A stretch of 64,000 bases of DNA from Nocardia mangyaensis (GCF_001886715.1 NZ_CP018082.1:1550001-1614000); one strand, 5' to 3'. Counted from the stretch's first letter, positions 7,263 to 16,370 are shown. Program-made: numbers and translations. Notes: generated by a model not told the origin, from the letters alone.

Positions 7263-9614
7263 ATGACCAGAGGTCTGGGCTTGAGTATCGGTACGGTCAA
7301 TGCGATTTCGGCGGTGGTCGCCGACAATCCGGCCAAACCGGCGGTGCGAACACGACGCACCGCACTGACATTCGACGAAGCAGGTCGACCCCGCATCGGG
7401 GCGATCAACGAATTCGCTTCCGCCATCACCGATTTCGCGGACCTGAGCCGCGAGCCGGAGCCGATGGTGATCGGCGGCCGGTTCTACTCGGCGACCAATC
7501 TGATCGCCGAGGTGGTCACCGGGCTGATCGCGTTGGCCGAACCGGCCGAGGGCGCCGTATTGACCTATCCGGCGGTGTATTCCGACAAGCAGGTCGCCCT
7601 GCTCGGGCAGGCGCTGCATCTGGCGGGCGCCGGTCAGGTACTACTGGTGCCGGAGCCGGTCGCCGCCGCGGAATGGCTGGAGACCGACCGGGGTCCGCTG
7701 GCGCCGGGTTTCGTGCTCGTCTACGACCTCGGCGCCAACAGTCTCGACCTCACGGTGCTACGCGTCGGCCCGGACTGGCCGCACCATCCGATGATCGGAA
7801 CGCCCACGCGGTCCACTGATTTCGGTGGCAAGCCGCTGGGCGAGATGGTCGCCCGGTACGCCGGTGGACCGCGCTCGGCCCGCGCGACCCAGACACTCAC
7901 CTCCATGGTGAACATCGACGCGCTGCGCGCCGAGCACATCCGCGACACCTTCCCGCTGGTCAGCAAGAGCGTGGCCGCCGCGGGGCTGCGCCTGGCCGAC
8001 CTGTCGCGCATCCTGGTCGTCGGCGGCGCCTCACGTCCGCCGGAGGTCGCACGTACGCTCGCCGAACTCGGTGTCCCGCTGGTCACCGTCGCCGATCCTG
8101 GCCAGGTGGTCGCCGCGGGTGCGGCAGCGCTGGCGGCGCGGACCTTCGCGCCCGAGCAGCAGGGCGGCGGCGCGGGTCCGCATGTCGCCGTGTTCTCCAG
8201 CGCGGCAGTGGTTTCCGCGCTGGCGATGTCGGCCATGACGGTGTTCGGCAGTCCCTTCGATCCCGGTCTCACGCCCGTGCTCGATCGGTTCCCGGCACTC
8301 GGCGCACCCGCCGACGCGTTGCTCTACGACATGAGTGCCGAGTTGGCCGCCGCCCGGAACGCCGGGCTGCTCGGCAGCATCGACCCGGTCACCGGGCGAG
8401 TCATGGTCGCGGGCACGACCGCCGTGCGGACCGCCTACGAGCGGTTCGTCGCCCCGGACCGTGCGGGGGCTCCCGGCAAGACGTTCGCCGGAGGCGAGCG
8501 CGGCGGTTCCGGTCACCAGGACCTCCGCGACGACGAATGCCGCTCGCCGCTGGCCCGCACGACCTACGGCGATCCGGCTCGCTTCATCAATCCCCTGCCC
8601 TTCGGGATGTCCGTGGATCCGCAGAACCCAGGGACCTATCCCGGGTCACCCGACCTGCCCGCCGCCAGTCCCATCACCGCCCCCGGCGCGAACCCCGGCG
8701 GGCCCTCGACTCCTGGTGAACCGTCTGCCCCCGGCATTCCGTCGACGCCCGGTACGGATGTGCCCGGCGCGACGATCCCGGGAACCGGGCCGTCCACCCC
8801 GACCGACGGCACCACAGTGCCCGGTGTCGGCACACCCGTCGACACCGGAACGTCGCTTCCCGGTGGAATCGGTACGGGCACTCCGCCTTCCGGCGGCACG
8901 TCGGGTGGTGTGGAGTCCGGTGGTGCGATGCCGGGTGGTGGCAGCGGTGCCACTGACGGCGGGTCGGGTGGTGGCTCGACCGGTGGGTCCGGTGGCACGG
9001 ACGGATCCGGCGGTGCCTCTGGCGGTGGTGCGTCGGGTGGCGGTGCTTCGAGTGGAGGATCCGACGGTGGTGCTTCCGGCGGCGGTGCATCCGGGGGCGG
9101 CGCTTCTGGCGGGGGTGCCTCCGGTGGCGGCGGGTCAGATGGCGGCTCGTCCGGTGGTGGCGCGTCGGGCGGCGGCGGTGGTGGCGCCTCGGGCGGCGGC
9201 GCGTCCGGTGGTGGTGGCGGCTCCGGTGGCGATGCGTCCGGTGGTGGCGCATCCGGTGGTGGCGCTTCTGGCGGTGGTGCTTCTGGCGGTGGCGGTGCAT
9301 CCGGTGGTGCTTCTGGCGGTGGCGGTGGATCGGGCGGTGGTGCTTCTGGTGGTGGCTCGTCCAGCAGCGGCGCGTCGGGTGGCGGAATCTCCTCTGGTGG
9401 TAGGTCTTCGGCCGGTGGCGCCTCCTCCGGCGGCTCGACCGGCGGCTCCTCGTCGAGCAGCACTTCCGGTGGTGGCTCGGGCGGCTCCTCGACCGGCGGC
9501 TCCGGTAGGGGCGGCTCCTCGAAGGGCGGTTCGTCCACGGGTGGCGATTCCTCCGGCGGCTCGAAGGGCGGCGGTGGCGGAGGCGGGGCCGGTGGCGGTG
9601 GCGGCCGCCGCTGA
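7263..9614 (+). CDS. Hsp70/actin-fold protein with membrane segment and long Gly/Ser-rich tail
   Basis: A 783-residue protein. The N terminus resembles an Hsp70 nucleotide-binding domain: phosphate-1-like GLSIGTVNAISAV at 5-17, phosphate-2 YDLGANSLDLTV near 154, and adenosine-type VVGGASRPPEV near 251. The usual peptide-binding domain is missing. A hydrophobic stretch near 306-328 could span the membrane, leaving a Pro/Gly/Ser/Thr region outside. From about residue 543 to the end the chain is almost only Gly, Ser and Ala in SGGGA-like repeats. The family is known in Nocardia-like genomes as 'Hsp70 family protein'; its role is unknown. No good Shine-Dalgarno sequence precedes ATG 7263. Confidence 0.82.
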   Translation: MTRGLGLSIGTVNAISAVVADNPAKPAVRTRRTALTFDEAGRPRIGAINEFASAITDFADLSREPEPMVIGGRFYSATNLIAEVVTGLIALAEPAEGAVLTYPAVYSDKQVALLGQALHLAGAGQVLLVPEPVAAAEWLETDRGPLAPGFVLVYDLGANSLDLTVLRVGPDWPHHPMIGTPTRSTDFGGKPLGEMVARYAGGPRSARATQTLTSMVNIDALRAEHIRDTFPLVSKSVAAAGLRLADLSRILVVGGASRPPEVARTLAELGVPLVTVADPGQVVAAGAAALAARTFAPEQQGGGAGPHVAVFSSAAVVSALAMSAMTVFGSPFDPGLTPVLDRFPALGAPADALLYDMSAELAAARNAGLLGSIDPVTGRVMVAGTTAVRTAYERFVAPDRAGAPGKTFAGGERGGSGHQDLRDDECRSPLARTTYGDPARFINPLPFGMSVDPQNPGTYPGSPDLPAASPITAPGANPGGPSTPGEPSAPGIPSTPGTDVPGATIPGTGPSTPTDGTTVPGVGTPVDTGTSLPGGIGTGTPPSGGTSGGVESGGAMPGGGSGATDGGSGGGSTGGSGGTDGSGGASGGGASGGGASSGGSDGGASGGGASGGGASGGGASGGGGSDGGSSGGGASGGGGGGASGGGASGGGGGSGGDASGGGASGGGASGGGASGGGGASGGASGGGGGSGGGASGGGSSSSGASGGGISSGGRSSAGGASSGGSTGGSSSSSTSGGGSGGSSTGGSGRGGSSKGGSSTGGDSSGGSKGGGGGGGAGGGGGRR
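8890..9610 (+). repeat. Imperfect GGN/TCN repeat coding for the Gly/Ser/Ala tail
   Basis: Low-complexity DNA rich in GGTGG, GGCGG and TCC/TCG triplets, coding for tandem SGGGA/SGGGS-like units in the Hsp70-like protein. The copies differ at wobble positions (GGT, GGC, GGG, GGA). The protein-level repeat is therefore maintained and is not a recent DNA expansion. Confidence 0.85.
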
Positions 9615-10057
9615 TCGCAACGACTCAATTCCCGGGAAGTCGCGGCAGGATTCGCTGCGCGACAGCACCTCTGACTCCCATCGCGCGCCCGGATCGGGCA
9701 TCTGCGGTGACCTCCGCATCGCGGCGGCGCATCGCGGCGGCCTGGCCGGGTGCTGCGTCTCTGTGGGTGTGAAGTTCGGCGAGGACGGACGGCGACGTCG
9801 ATGGCTTGCGTCGATCGGCCTCAGGTGTGTGGTCACACCACGGGGATCTCGTGTAGCCGCAGCCGTGAGAGCCCACTCCAGGCGGCATCTCTCCGCGTGA
9901 CGCCCGTGCGCGTTCTCCGGCGCCGGTCGGCTCGAAGTTCGCTCGTGCACCGAACCAGGGCGAGGAGCGCGGTACTGAGATGTGTCGGACGCGAGGGTGA
10001 CCGGCGGAACTGCTGGTGAAACGCGGTGTGGGTGTCGGTGGGGGCGGGCACAATAGC
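9615..10057. other. Intergenic region upstream of HAD phosphatase
   Basis: Several short open frames cross this region on both strands, but none has a convincing start, ribosome site or protein-like composition. No hairpin, repeat or RNA gene was recognised. Confidence 0.4.
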
Positions 10058-10861
10058 GTGGTGGCTGTACTCGGGGGAGCGCCGAAGCTGATTGCGCTCG
10101 ATGTGGATGGGACCCTGCTGTCGACGGGGGTCGAGATCAGTGCGCGGGTCATCGCGGCGGTGCGGGCGGCGGTGGCGGCGGGGGCGCATGTGGTGGTGAC
10201 CACCGGGCGCACCGTGCTCACCACCCGACCGGTGCTCGGCGAGTTGGGGCTCACCGAGGGACACGCGCTGTGTTCCAACGGGGCCGTGCACATCGATGTC
10301 GCGCGCGGCGAACCCGTTGCCGTGCAGTCCTTCGACCCGGCACCGGCGGTGCTCGCCCTGCGCGCGCTGTTTCCGGAGATGATCTTCGCCGCGGAGCGGG
10401 TCGGCGTCGGCACCTGGGCGACCGGGCACGGTCCGGGGGAGTACTCCATCGGCGATTTCCAGCTCGTCGACCATCGTGTGCTGAGCAGTCAGCCGACGCC
10501 CCGGCTCAACGGCTGGTGGCCCAGTGGCACCGCCGAGGAGATGCTCGCCCTGCTGGCCTCGCTCGACGTGCCCGACGCGTCGTGGGTGCACGGCGAATAC
10601 GGACCGTGGCTCACCGTGTCGCGCCGGGGCGTCTCGAAAGGCTGGGCGCTGGAACGGCTTCGGCGCGTACTCGGCGTCGCGCCCGACCAGACACTGGCCA
10701 TCGGCGACGGCTTCAACGACCGCGAGATGCTGCGCTGGGCCGCCCACTCGGTCGCGATGGCCAGCTCACCCGCCGACGTGCTCGCCCTCGCCGACGAGGT
10801 GACCGGCGATGTCGCCGAGGACGGTGTGGCCACCGTGCTCGAGCGCTGGTTCGTCGGCTGA
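10058..10861 (+). CDS. HAD-superfamily hydrolase (Cof-type phosphatase)
   Basis: A 267-residue haloacid dehalogenase-like phosphatase. Motif I is DVDGTLLSTG near residue 15, motif II is VVTTGRT near 48, the conserved Lys is in RRGVSKGWALERL near 194, and motif IV is GDGFNDREML near 217. The large cap between motifs II and III and the GDGxND signature indicate the Cof/class IIB group, usually sugar-phosphate or cofactor phosphatases. GTG 10058 or 10061 is the likely start, because the sequence just upstream is a low-complexity GGG run. Its stop lies 4 bp from the stop of the convergent VOC gene. Confidence 0.88.
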   Translation: MVAVLGGAPKLIALDVDGTLLSTGVEISARVIAAVRAAVAAGAHVVVTTGRTVLTTRPVLGELGLTEGHALCSNGAVHIDVARGEPVAVQSFDPAPAVLALRALFPEMIFAAERVGVGTWATGHGPGEYSIGDFQLVDHRVLSSQPTPRLNGWWPSGTAEEMLALLASLDVPDASWVHGEYGPWLTVSRRGVSKGWALERLRRVLGVAPDQTLAIGDGFNDREMLRWAAHSVAMASSPADVLALADEVTGDVAEDGVATVLERWFVG

Positions 10862-10865
10862 GCCG

Positions 10866-11282
10866 CTACCTCGCCGCGGCGAGCGGCGCCGTCATGGCGA
10901 CGAAGTGTGGATTGGTCATGATCCCGAGGACATTGCCGAACGGATCGAGCACCGCCGCGGTCGCGAAACCCGTTCCCTCCCCGCGCTCGGTGATCGGCTC
11001 GTACTCGGTCGCGCCGAGCTCGAGCAGCCGGGCATGGGTGGCCGCGAGGTCGTCGACCTGCCAGAACACCACCCCTCCGCCGCCCGGCGCGTGGTGCGCA
11101 CCCGCAGGGGCGTAGGCCCGGTTGATGATGCCGAGCTCGGCCTGCAGCGGACCGACCCGGAACTCGTAGTAGCCGCCCGGAACCTCGAAATAGGGTGCGA
11201 TGCCGAGGAATGCGGCGTACCAGTCCTTGGCTGCGGTGAGATCGTCGGCGTAGTAGGTGGTGGTGGCCATTCCGCGCAGCAT
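10866..11282 (-). CDS. VOC family (glyoxalase-like) protein
   Basis: A 138-residue vicinal-oxygen-chelate fold protein. The N-terminal beta-alpha unit (TTYYADDLTAAKDWYAAFLG) and the C-terminal DPFGNVLGIMTNP strand are typical of glyoxalase/bleomycin-resistance/dioxygenase relatives. The ATG at 11282 has GGGAGA upstream. It is divergent from a YafY/WYL regulator 91 bp away, which suggests control by that regulator. The substrate is unknown. Confidence 0.88.
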   Translation of the reverse strand: MLRGMATTTYYADDLTAAKDWYAAFLGIAPYFEVPGGYYEFRVGPLQAELGIINRAYAPAGAHHAPGGGGVVFWQVDDLAATHARLLELGATEYEPITERGEGTGFATAAVLDPFGNVLGIMTNPHFVAMTAPLAAAR

Positions 11283-11373
11283 GGTTTCTCCCTGTTGTCG
11301 TTGTGATGCGAGAACAACCTTGCCAGCCAAAGTACGCACCGAATGAGCACTTATTCCGGCAGAATCATCGAGT

Positions 11374-12312
11374 ATGCGAGCGGACAGATTGGTGGCCACC
11401 CTGCTGTTGATGCAGACGCGGGGCCGGGTGACGGCCGCGCAGGTCGCGGCCGAGCTCGAGGTGTCGGTGGCAACGGCCCGCCGCGATCTCGAGGCCCTGT
11501 CGACGGCGGGCATCCCGGTGTATCCGCAGCCGGGCCGGGGTGGTGGCTGGTCGCTGATCGGTGGCGCCCGCACCGACCTGTCCGGTCTCACCGCGGGGGA
11601 GACCAGGGCGCTGTTCCTGTTGGCCGGTCCGGCGGCCCAGGCTGCTCCCGAGCTGAAATCCGCGCTGCGCAAACTGGTTCGGGCGCTGCCGCAGACCTTT
11701 CGCGCGGATGCTGCTGCCGCGGCTGATGCCGTGGTCGTCGACCCGGCCCGATGGGGTCGGCCCGATCCGGAGCCGCCCGCGATGCTCGCGGTCCTGCAGC
11801 GCGCGGTGGTGGATCGTCGACGGGTACGGATCGACTATCTGCGGTCGGGTCAGCGTACGGTCCGGGCGGTCGATCCCTGGGGGCTGGTCGAGAAGGAGAC
11901 GGTGTGGTACCTGATCGCCGGTACCGAGCGCGGCAGGCGCACCTTCCGCCTCGACCGGATCGCGGAGCTCGCGGTGCTGGACGAAACCGTCGACCGGCCT
12001 GCGGAACTCGACCTCCAGCAGCAGTGGGCCGAGGTCGTTTCCGAGATGGAGCAGCGTCGTGCAGCCGTCGCCGCGACTGTCCTCGTCTCCGCCGCGCTCG
12101 CCCCGATCCTGGACGACCAGCAGGGCCGCCACTGCACCCTGCTCGGTCCGGCCGACGATGGCCGGGTGCGCGCGAGCATCACCGCCGATACGACGAAGAT
12201 GCTCGCGCGCCAACTGGCGGGCTGGGCCGGTGATGTCGAGGTGGTCGAACCCGCCGAGGTCAGGGCCGAACTCGTCGCCCTCGGCACCGAACTGGTGCGC
12301 GACAACAGCTGA
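11374..12312 (+). CDS. YafY-type HTH/WYL-domain transcriptional regulator
   Basis: A 312-residue regulator. The N-terminal winged helix-turn-helix (VTAAQVAAELEVSVATARRD, residues 17-36) is followed by a WYL domain from about residue 140, with the characteristic VEKETVWYLIAGTERGRRTF near 171-190. WYL regulators commonly sense ligands or nucleic-acid stress. It is divergent from the VOC gene and probably controls that intergenic region. No Shine-Dalgarno sequence is obvious before ATG 11374, so the transcript may be leaderless or nearly so. Confidence 0.9.
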   Translation: MRADRLVATLLLMQTRGRVTAAQVAAELEVSVATARRDLEALSTAGIPVYPQPGRGGGWSLIGGARTDLSGLTAGETRALFLLAGPAAQAAPELKSALRKLVRALPQTFRADAAAAADAVVVDPARWGRPDPEPPAMLAVLQRAVVDRRRVRIDYLRSGQRTVRAVDPWGLVEKETVWYLIAGTERGRRTFRLDRIAELAVLDETVDRPAELDLQQQWAEVVSEMEQRRAAVAATVLVSAALAPILDDQQGRHCTLLGPADDGRVRASITADTTKMLARQLAGWAGDVEVVEPAEVRAELVALGTELVRDNS

Positions 12313-12361
12313 GCACGGCGGGAGTTGCCTGCCCCAACTGCCGAGCCGAGCCCCGCGCCGA

Positions 12362-13072
12362 TCAGGCCGCGGCGATGCGCGCGCTCAGCGACTGGATCAC
12401 CTCACTGGCCACGACCGCGTGCCCGCTGGTGGTGAAGTGCAGGAGATCGGCGCTCATCAACTCCGGGCGCGACCGCACCGGATGCTCCCAGAACTCGGTG
12501 AGCACGGCGTCGTAGTCGGCGGCGATCACGCGGACCATATCGTTGAGCGCGGCCATCTTCGGCCGCATCGGCCGCATCGGCGCCATCCGCTCGACGTCCC
12601 ACACATCGGCGACCGTGAAGACGGACAGTTGCGCGCCGGTGGCGGTCAGTGCCGCGCAGATCGTCGAGAGGTTCTCGCGCAACCGGTCGAGGTCGGCACC
12701 CGGCTCGAACAGATCGTTGCCGCCGCAATTGACGTGCACGAGATCCGGTGCGAATTCCAGGATCTCGGGGAGTTGCCGGTCGAGCACCTGGGTGCTGGTC
12801 GCGCCGATCCGGCCGGTGTTGCGGTAGGCGAGCGTGGGCTGGACCGCAGTGAGGGCAGCCGCGACCCGGTCGGCCCAGCCGGTGGGCGCGTAGCCGGGGC
12901 TCGGATCGCCGGTGCCCGCGGCGATGGAGTCGCCCAGCACCGCGAAGCGCCGCCACGGCGCGCCCGCGAGCAGAGTGTGCGCCTGTTTTGGAGTCAGCAG
13001 CAGCGGGTCGTCGGTCTCGGTACGGGGCGCGGCACGGTGGTCGTCCGAGGACAGGGGAGTGGTGGAAGACAT
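12362..13072 (-). CDS. SGNH/GDSL hydrolase family esterase
   Basis: A 236-residue SGNH hydrolase. Block I is FAVLGDSIAAGTGD (nucleophile Ser) near residue 49, block III is NCGGNDLF near 121, and block V is SADLLHFTTSGH (Asp/His) near 213. No signal peptide is visible, so a cytoplasmic esterase or acyl-hydrolase is likely. The start at 13072 has GAGGAG upstream. It lies 22 bp after the MFS exporter stop on the same strand, so both are probably one operon controlled by the divergent TetR. A joint detoxification role is plausible but inferred. Confidence 0.9.
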   Translation of the reverse strand: MSSTTPLSSDDHRAAPRTETDDPLLLTPKQAHTLLAGAPWRRFAVLGDSIAAGTGDPSPGYAPTGWADRVAAALTAVQPTLAYRNTGRIGATSTQVLDRQLPEILEFAPDLVHVNCGGNDLFEPGADLDRLRENLSTICAALTATGAQLSVFTVADVWDVERMAPMRPMRPKMAALNDMVRVIAADYDAVLTEFWEHPVRSRPELMSADLLHFTTSGHAVVASEVIQSLSARIAAA

Positions 13073-13094
13073 GTCGATCTCCTCGGTGGTCGGA

Positions 13095-14510
13095 TCAGTC
13101 GGTCGAGCGAGAGTGCGCGGGCAGGGCGAGCAGCAGGGTGACCGCGACGCCGATCCCGGCACACACGGCGAACAGGATGTGGAAGCCGCGCAGCGCGTCA
13201 TCTGCCGTCGCTGCCAGGATCGCCGCGAGAATCGCGACACCGAGCGCGCCACCCACTTGGCGCACGGTGACATTCAGGCCGATGCCCGCCGCGAACTGCT
13301 GCGGGGGAACCGAACTCGCCGCAGCAGTACCGAGCACGGTGATGACGAAACCGATGCCGCCACCGCCGAGAATGCCGGCCGGGATCCACGCCGACCAGAG
13401 CGCGGGTTCGGGGCCGAAGGCATCGGTGCTCATCCAGATCAGCGCCGCGGTGTACATCAGCGCGCCGAACACACCGGCCCAGCGCTGTCCGGGTGCGGAC
13501 GTGATGCGTCCGGTGACAAGGGAAGTCACCATCGCCGCCACCGCGCCGATGGTGAGCGCACCGGCGGACTCGAGCACCGAGTATCCCCAGATCGTGTGCA
13601 GGAACAGCGGTCCGGCGAGCAGCCAGGCGAACATCGTCGCGCCGAACAGGAACGCGCCCGCGTTGGCCAGCGCGAACCGGCGATCCCGCCACAGGGCCAC
13701 CGGCACCGCGGGGTTCGATCGTCCGGCCGAACGGACCAGGGCGAACAGCGTCAGCGCGACACCGCCGAGCAGCAGGGTGAGCGTGCCGGGTGCGGTCCAG
13801 CCCCACGACTGCCCCTCGGTGACGGCCGCGACGAGCGCGCCGAGTCCGAGCACGATCGCGACCGTGCCGAGCGCATCGGGCAGCGCGGTGTCGCGACCGC
13901 CGTTGCCCGCGTCGGGCAGCCGCAGTCCCGGCACGATCAGCGCGAGCGCGATCGGCACATTGATCAGGAAGACCGCCCGCCACCCGAACCCCTCGACCAG
14001 CGCACCACCCAGCGCCGGGCCGACGACCGCGGCGAACCCGCCTGCCGCCGACCACGCGCCGATCGCGGTGCCGATCTTCGCACGCGGCGTGACCGCCAAG
14101 AGGAGTCCGAGCGCGGCGGGCACCATGAATGCCGCTGTCATGCCCTGCAGGATGCGTCCGGCAATGAGCCATTGCGCGTTGGGCGCGAGCCCACAGAGCA
14201 GGGAAGTGACGGCGAACCCGGTCAATGCGACGGCGAACAGGCGCTTGCGGCCGAGTACGTCGGCGAGACGTCCGGCCGGGGTGAGCAAGGCCGCGAAGGC
14301 GATCGCGTAGCCGCTGACGATCCAGGTCAGCGTGGCGGTGGCGGTCTCGGGAAAGCTCAGGGCGATGGTCGGGAACGCGATGTTGACGACGGAGAGGTCG
14401 AGGAACGCGATGAAGGCGGCCCCCGCGGCGACTGCGAGAGTGCGGCGGGTGGCGGAATCGGTGGCCGGGGTGATGAGTGGATCGTCGGGCCGAGCGGAGA
14501 CGTCGGTCAT
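13095..14510 (-). CDS. MFS transporter, DHA2 (14-TMS) drug exporter type
   Basis: A 471-residue multi-helix membrane protein. The start of TM1 (FIAFLDLSVVNIAFPTI), the motif A-like GRLADVLGRKR after TM2, and the motif C region (GPALGGALVEGFGWRAVFLI) mark the EmrB/QacA H+-antiporter subfamily. The ATG at 14510 has AAGGA upstream. It is divergent from a TetR gene, with two repeated operator-like sites between them, the usual arrangement of a self-regulated efflux system. The drug substrate cannot be deduced. Confidence 0.93.
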   Translation of the reverse strand: MTDVSARPDDPLITPATDSATRRTLAVAAGAAFIAFLDLSVVNIAFPTIALSFPETATATLTWIVSGYAIAFAALLTPAGRLADVLGRKRLFAVALTGFAVTSLLCGLAPNAQWLIAGRILQGMTAAFMVPAALGLLLAVTPRAKIGTAIGAWSAAGGFAAVVGPALGGALVEGFGWRAVFLINVPIALALIVPGLRLPDAGNGGRDTALPDALGTVAIVLGLGALVAAVTEGQSWGWTAPGTLTLLLGGVALTLFALVRSAGRSNPAVPVALWRDRRFALANAGAFLFGATMFAWLLAGPLFLHTIWGYSVLESAGALTIGAVAAMVTSLVTGRITSAPGQRWAGVFGALMYTAALIWMSTDAFGPEPALWSAWIPAGILGGGGIGFVITVLGTAAASSVPPQQFAAGIGLNVTVRQVGGALGVAILAAILAATADDALRGFHILFAVCAGIGVAVTLLLALPAHSRSTD

Positions 14511-14538
14511 GCGGAGTCCTTCGGGGAGAAATAAGAAC

Positions 14539-14574
14539 GTACGATCGTTCGTGGATAAAAGTACGACCGTTCGT
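14539..14574. promoter_or_regulatory. Twin TetR operator sites between MFS and TetR genes
   Basis: Two nearly identical 14-bp sites, GTACGATCGTTCGT (14539-14552) and GTACGACCGTTCGT (14561-14574), differ at one base. They start 22 bp apart, two helical turns, and each is roughly palindromic. Their location between divergent efflux and TetR genes fits cooperative binding of TetR dimers on one DNA face. Confidence 0.7.
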
Positions 14575-14601
14575 TCGACTTCGCAAGGGGGGAGTGGAAG
14601 A

Positions 14602-15225
14602 ATGGTCTGCATGACCCAGTTGACGGAACCGACCGATCAACGGCTGGCCAAGGGCGCCCGCGCCAGGGCGACCATTGCCCAGCGTGCCGCCGAACTCGCC
14701 TCCGTCGAAGGTCTCGACGGCCTGTCCATCGGGCGTCTCGCCGCCGACCTCGGGCTGAGCAAGAGCGGCATCGCCACCCTGTTCGGCACCAAGGAGGCCC
14801 TGCAACTCGCCGCCGTGCAGACCGGCCGCGACATCTTCGTCGAGCGGGTGATCGCACCGAGCCTGGCAGTGCCCCGCGGTATCGAGCGGATCCGCACCCT
14901 GGTCGACCGCTGGTTCGCCCACATCGACGAACCGCCCTTTCCCGGTGGTTGTTTTCGCGTCGCCACGCTCACCGAGTTCAGCAGCAAGACCGGACCGGTC
15001 CACGACGCCGTCGTCGCCGATCACGACCAGTGGCTGGCCTTCCTCGCCGCCGAGATCGCCAAGGCCCGCGACCTCGGCGCCCTCCCCATGGTCGACCCCG
15101 ACCTGCTCGCCTTCGAACTCGACGCGATCGTGAGCGCGGCCAATGTCGCCCGCCAGACCGGTGATTCGTCGCGCGTGGACGCCGCCCGCGCGATCGCCGC
15201 CCGGCTCCTGTCTCCTCAGGGTTGA
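14602..15225 (+). CDS. TetR/AcrR family regulator
   Basis: A 207-residue TetR-like repressor. The N-terminal helix-turn-helix (GLSIGRLAADLGLSKSGIATLFGTKEAL) lies near residues 41-68, followed by a TetR C-terminal ligand-binding domain with the typical PPFPGGCFR turn. ATG 14602 follows a GGAG/GGAAG stretch; ATG 14611 is an alternative. It is divergent from the MFS-GDSL operon and most likely represses both directions through the twin operators. Confidence 0.9.
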   Translation: MVCMTQLTEPTDQRLAKGARARATIAQRAAELASVEGLDGLSIGRLAADLGLSKSGIATLFGTKEALQLAAVQTGRDIFVERVIAPSLAVPRGIERIRTLVDRWFAHIDEPPFPGGCFRVATLTEFSSKTGPVHDAVVADHDQWLAFLAAEIAKARDLGALPMVDPDLLAFELDAIVSAANVARQTGDSSRVDAARAIAARLLSPQG

Positions 15226-15228
15226 CCT

Positions 15229-15255
15229 CGATGCCCGGACGCGCGGATGGCATCG
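15229..15255. terminator. Weak terminator candidate between convergent genes
   Basis: A 7-bp inverted repeat (CGATGCC and GGCATCG) with a 13-nt loop, located between the tetR stop and the stop of the convergent His-rich gene. It is short and lacks a T-run. Confidence 0.3.
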
Positions 15256-15272
15256 TTACCTGGACGGGGTGG

Positions 15273-16331
15273 TCAGCGGTGGTGGGTGTGCTCGGTGGTC
15301 TGCGGGGTGGTGAGGGTGAAGGCCGCGGTGCGCACGGCGTCGTTGTGGCGGAAGTCGAGGAACAGGCGATACGTGCCGGGACCGGGAACAGCGGTGTGGA
15401 AGCTGATTTCGGGACCGGCGGGGGTGATGCCGTCGCCGGGTTCGCCGTTGGGGTGGACGTGCACGTAGGCGAGGTCACCGGCGCGCAGGATCACCAGGTG
15501 GCCGAAGGCGGCGAGGTAGGGCTGCAGATCCGTCACCGATGCGCCGTCTTTGCGGACGGTCAGCGTCAGCAGGTCGCCGTCAGCGCGTAGCTCACCGTCG
15601 ACGGTGAGCTCGTAGCCGTCGATCTCGGCTGCGCGCCCAACGGCGGGAACCGGTTGTGGCGCATAGTGTCCCGCGATGGCGAGATCGGCGCCGAGCGTGA
15701 TCGTCCGTCCGAGGGCGCGCGGGGCGATATCGGTGAACACCCGATAGGCGCCCGCTTCGGGCAGGTCCAACCGGATCGCCCAGGTGCCGTCCGCCTCGCG
15801 GCGCGGATGCACGTGCCAGAACCCGGTCAGCTCCCGCCGCGCCACGATCAGGTGCAGCTCCCGATCGTGAATCGGATCGAACTCCGTCACGGCGGCCCCG
15901 TCGGGCCCGAGGATCCGGAACCGGAAATCGATCCCGCCCGGCTCGGCGATCGTCGTCTCGAGATTCAGGGTGTACCCGTCCTGCGTGATCAGCAGGCCTC
16001 CGGGTCCGGCGCCGTGTCCGACCTGGATGGCAGTGCCTGCCTGGTCTGCCTGGTCTGCGTGGCCGCCGTCGTGTCCGGTGTGTTCGGCGGCGTGAGTCAC
16101 GTGGTGCCCGGCGCGTTCGGCGGCGCGGCGTGCCTCGGGGCCGACGTGTGCGGTGTGGTGGTCCGCGTGGTGGTGCTCGACGGCTGCTGTGGCCTGCGCG
16201 GCTTCGGTGCGATCACCGTGATTCCGGTGTGTGGCGCGGCCGCCGCCATCGACTCCGGGTGCGGCGTTGTTCGTCGGCTGCGGTGTGGGGGGTGCGGTGG
16301 TGACGTGTCCGGTGTGGGCGTTGGTGGTCAT
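15273..16331 (-). CDS. His-rich metal-handling protein behind CsoR-type operator
   Basis: A 352-residue protein without a clear signal peptide. The first third is rich in His and Ala (for example VEHHHADHHTAHVGPEA, then AGHHVTHAAEHTGHDGGHAD), suggesting copper, nickel or zinc binding. The rest shows two beta-rich segments around ELHLIVARRELTGFWHVHP and GDLAYVHVHPNG, each with an HVHP motif that could bind metal, and it ends in EHTHHR. ATG 16331 has GGAGAGG upstream. A CsoR-like palindrome 40 bp upstream points to copper-induced expression. The protein family is not recognised; a copper buffer or chaperone is inferred. Confidence 0.72.
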   Translation of the reverse strand: MTTNAHTGHVTTAPPTPQPTNNAAPGVDGGGRATHRNHGDRTEAAQATAAVEHHHADHHTAHVGPEARRAAERAGHHVTHAAEHTGHDGGHADQADQAGTAIQVGHGAGPGGLLITQDGYTLNLETTIAEPGGIDFRFRILGPDGAAVTEFDPIHDRELHLIVARRELTGFWHVHPRREADGTWAIRLDLPEAGAYRVFTDIAPRALGRTITLGADLAIAGHYAPQPVPAVGRAAEIDGYELTVDGELRADGDLLTLTVRKDGASVTDLQPYLAAFGHLVILRAGDLAYVHVHPNGEPGDGITPAGPEISFHTAVPGPGTYRLFLDFRHNDAVRTAAFTLTTPQTTEHTHHR

Positions 16332-16370
16332 CGTTTCGCCTCTCCTGGTTCGTTTGCGCTGACACGAACT

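Noticed and set aside
6982..7266. 94-codon frame whose stop overlaps the Hsp70-like start by ATGA
   Set aside because: The overlap hints at coupling, but the start lacks a good ribosome site and the product has no protein-like pattern. Kept only as a possibility.
12912..14534. 540-codon plus-strand frame opposite the MFS transporter
   Set aside because: Arg/Gly/Glu-rich composition without domain signals; the minus-strand MFS protein is unmistakable.
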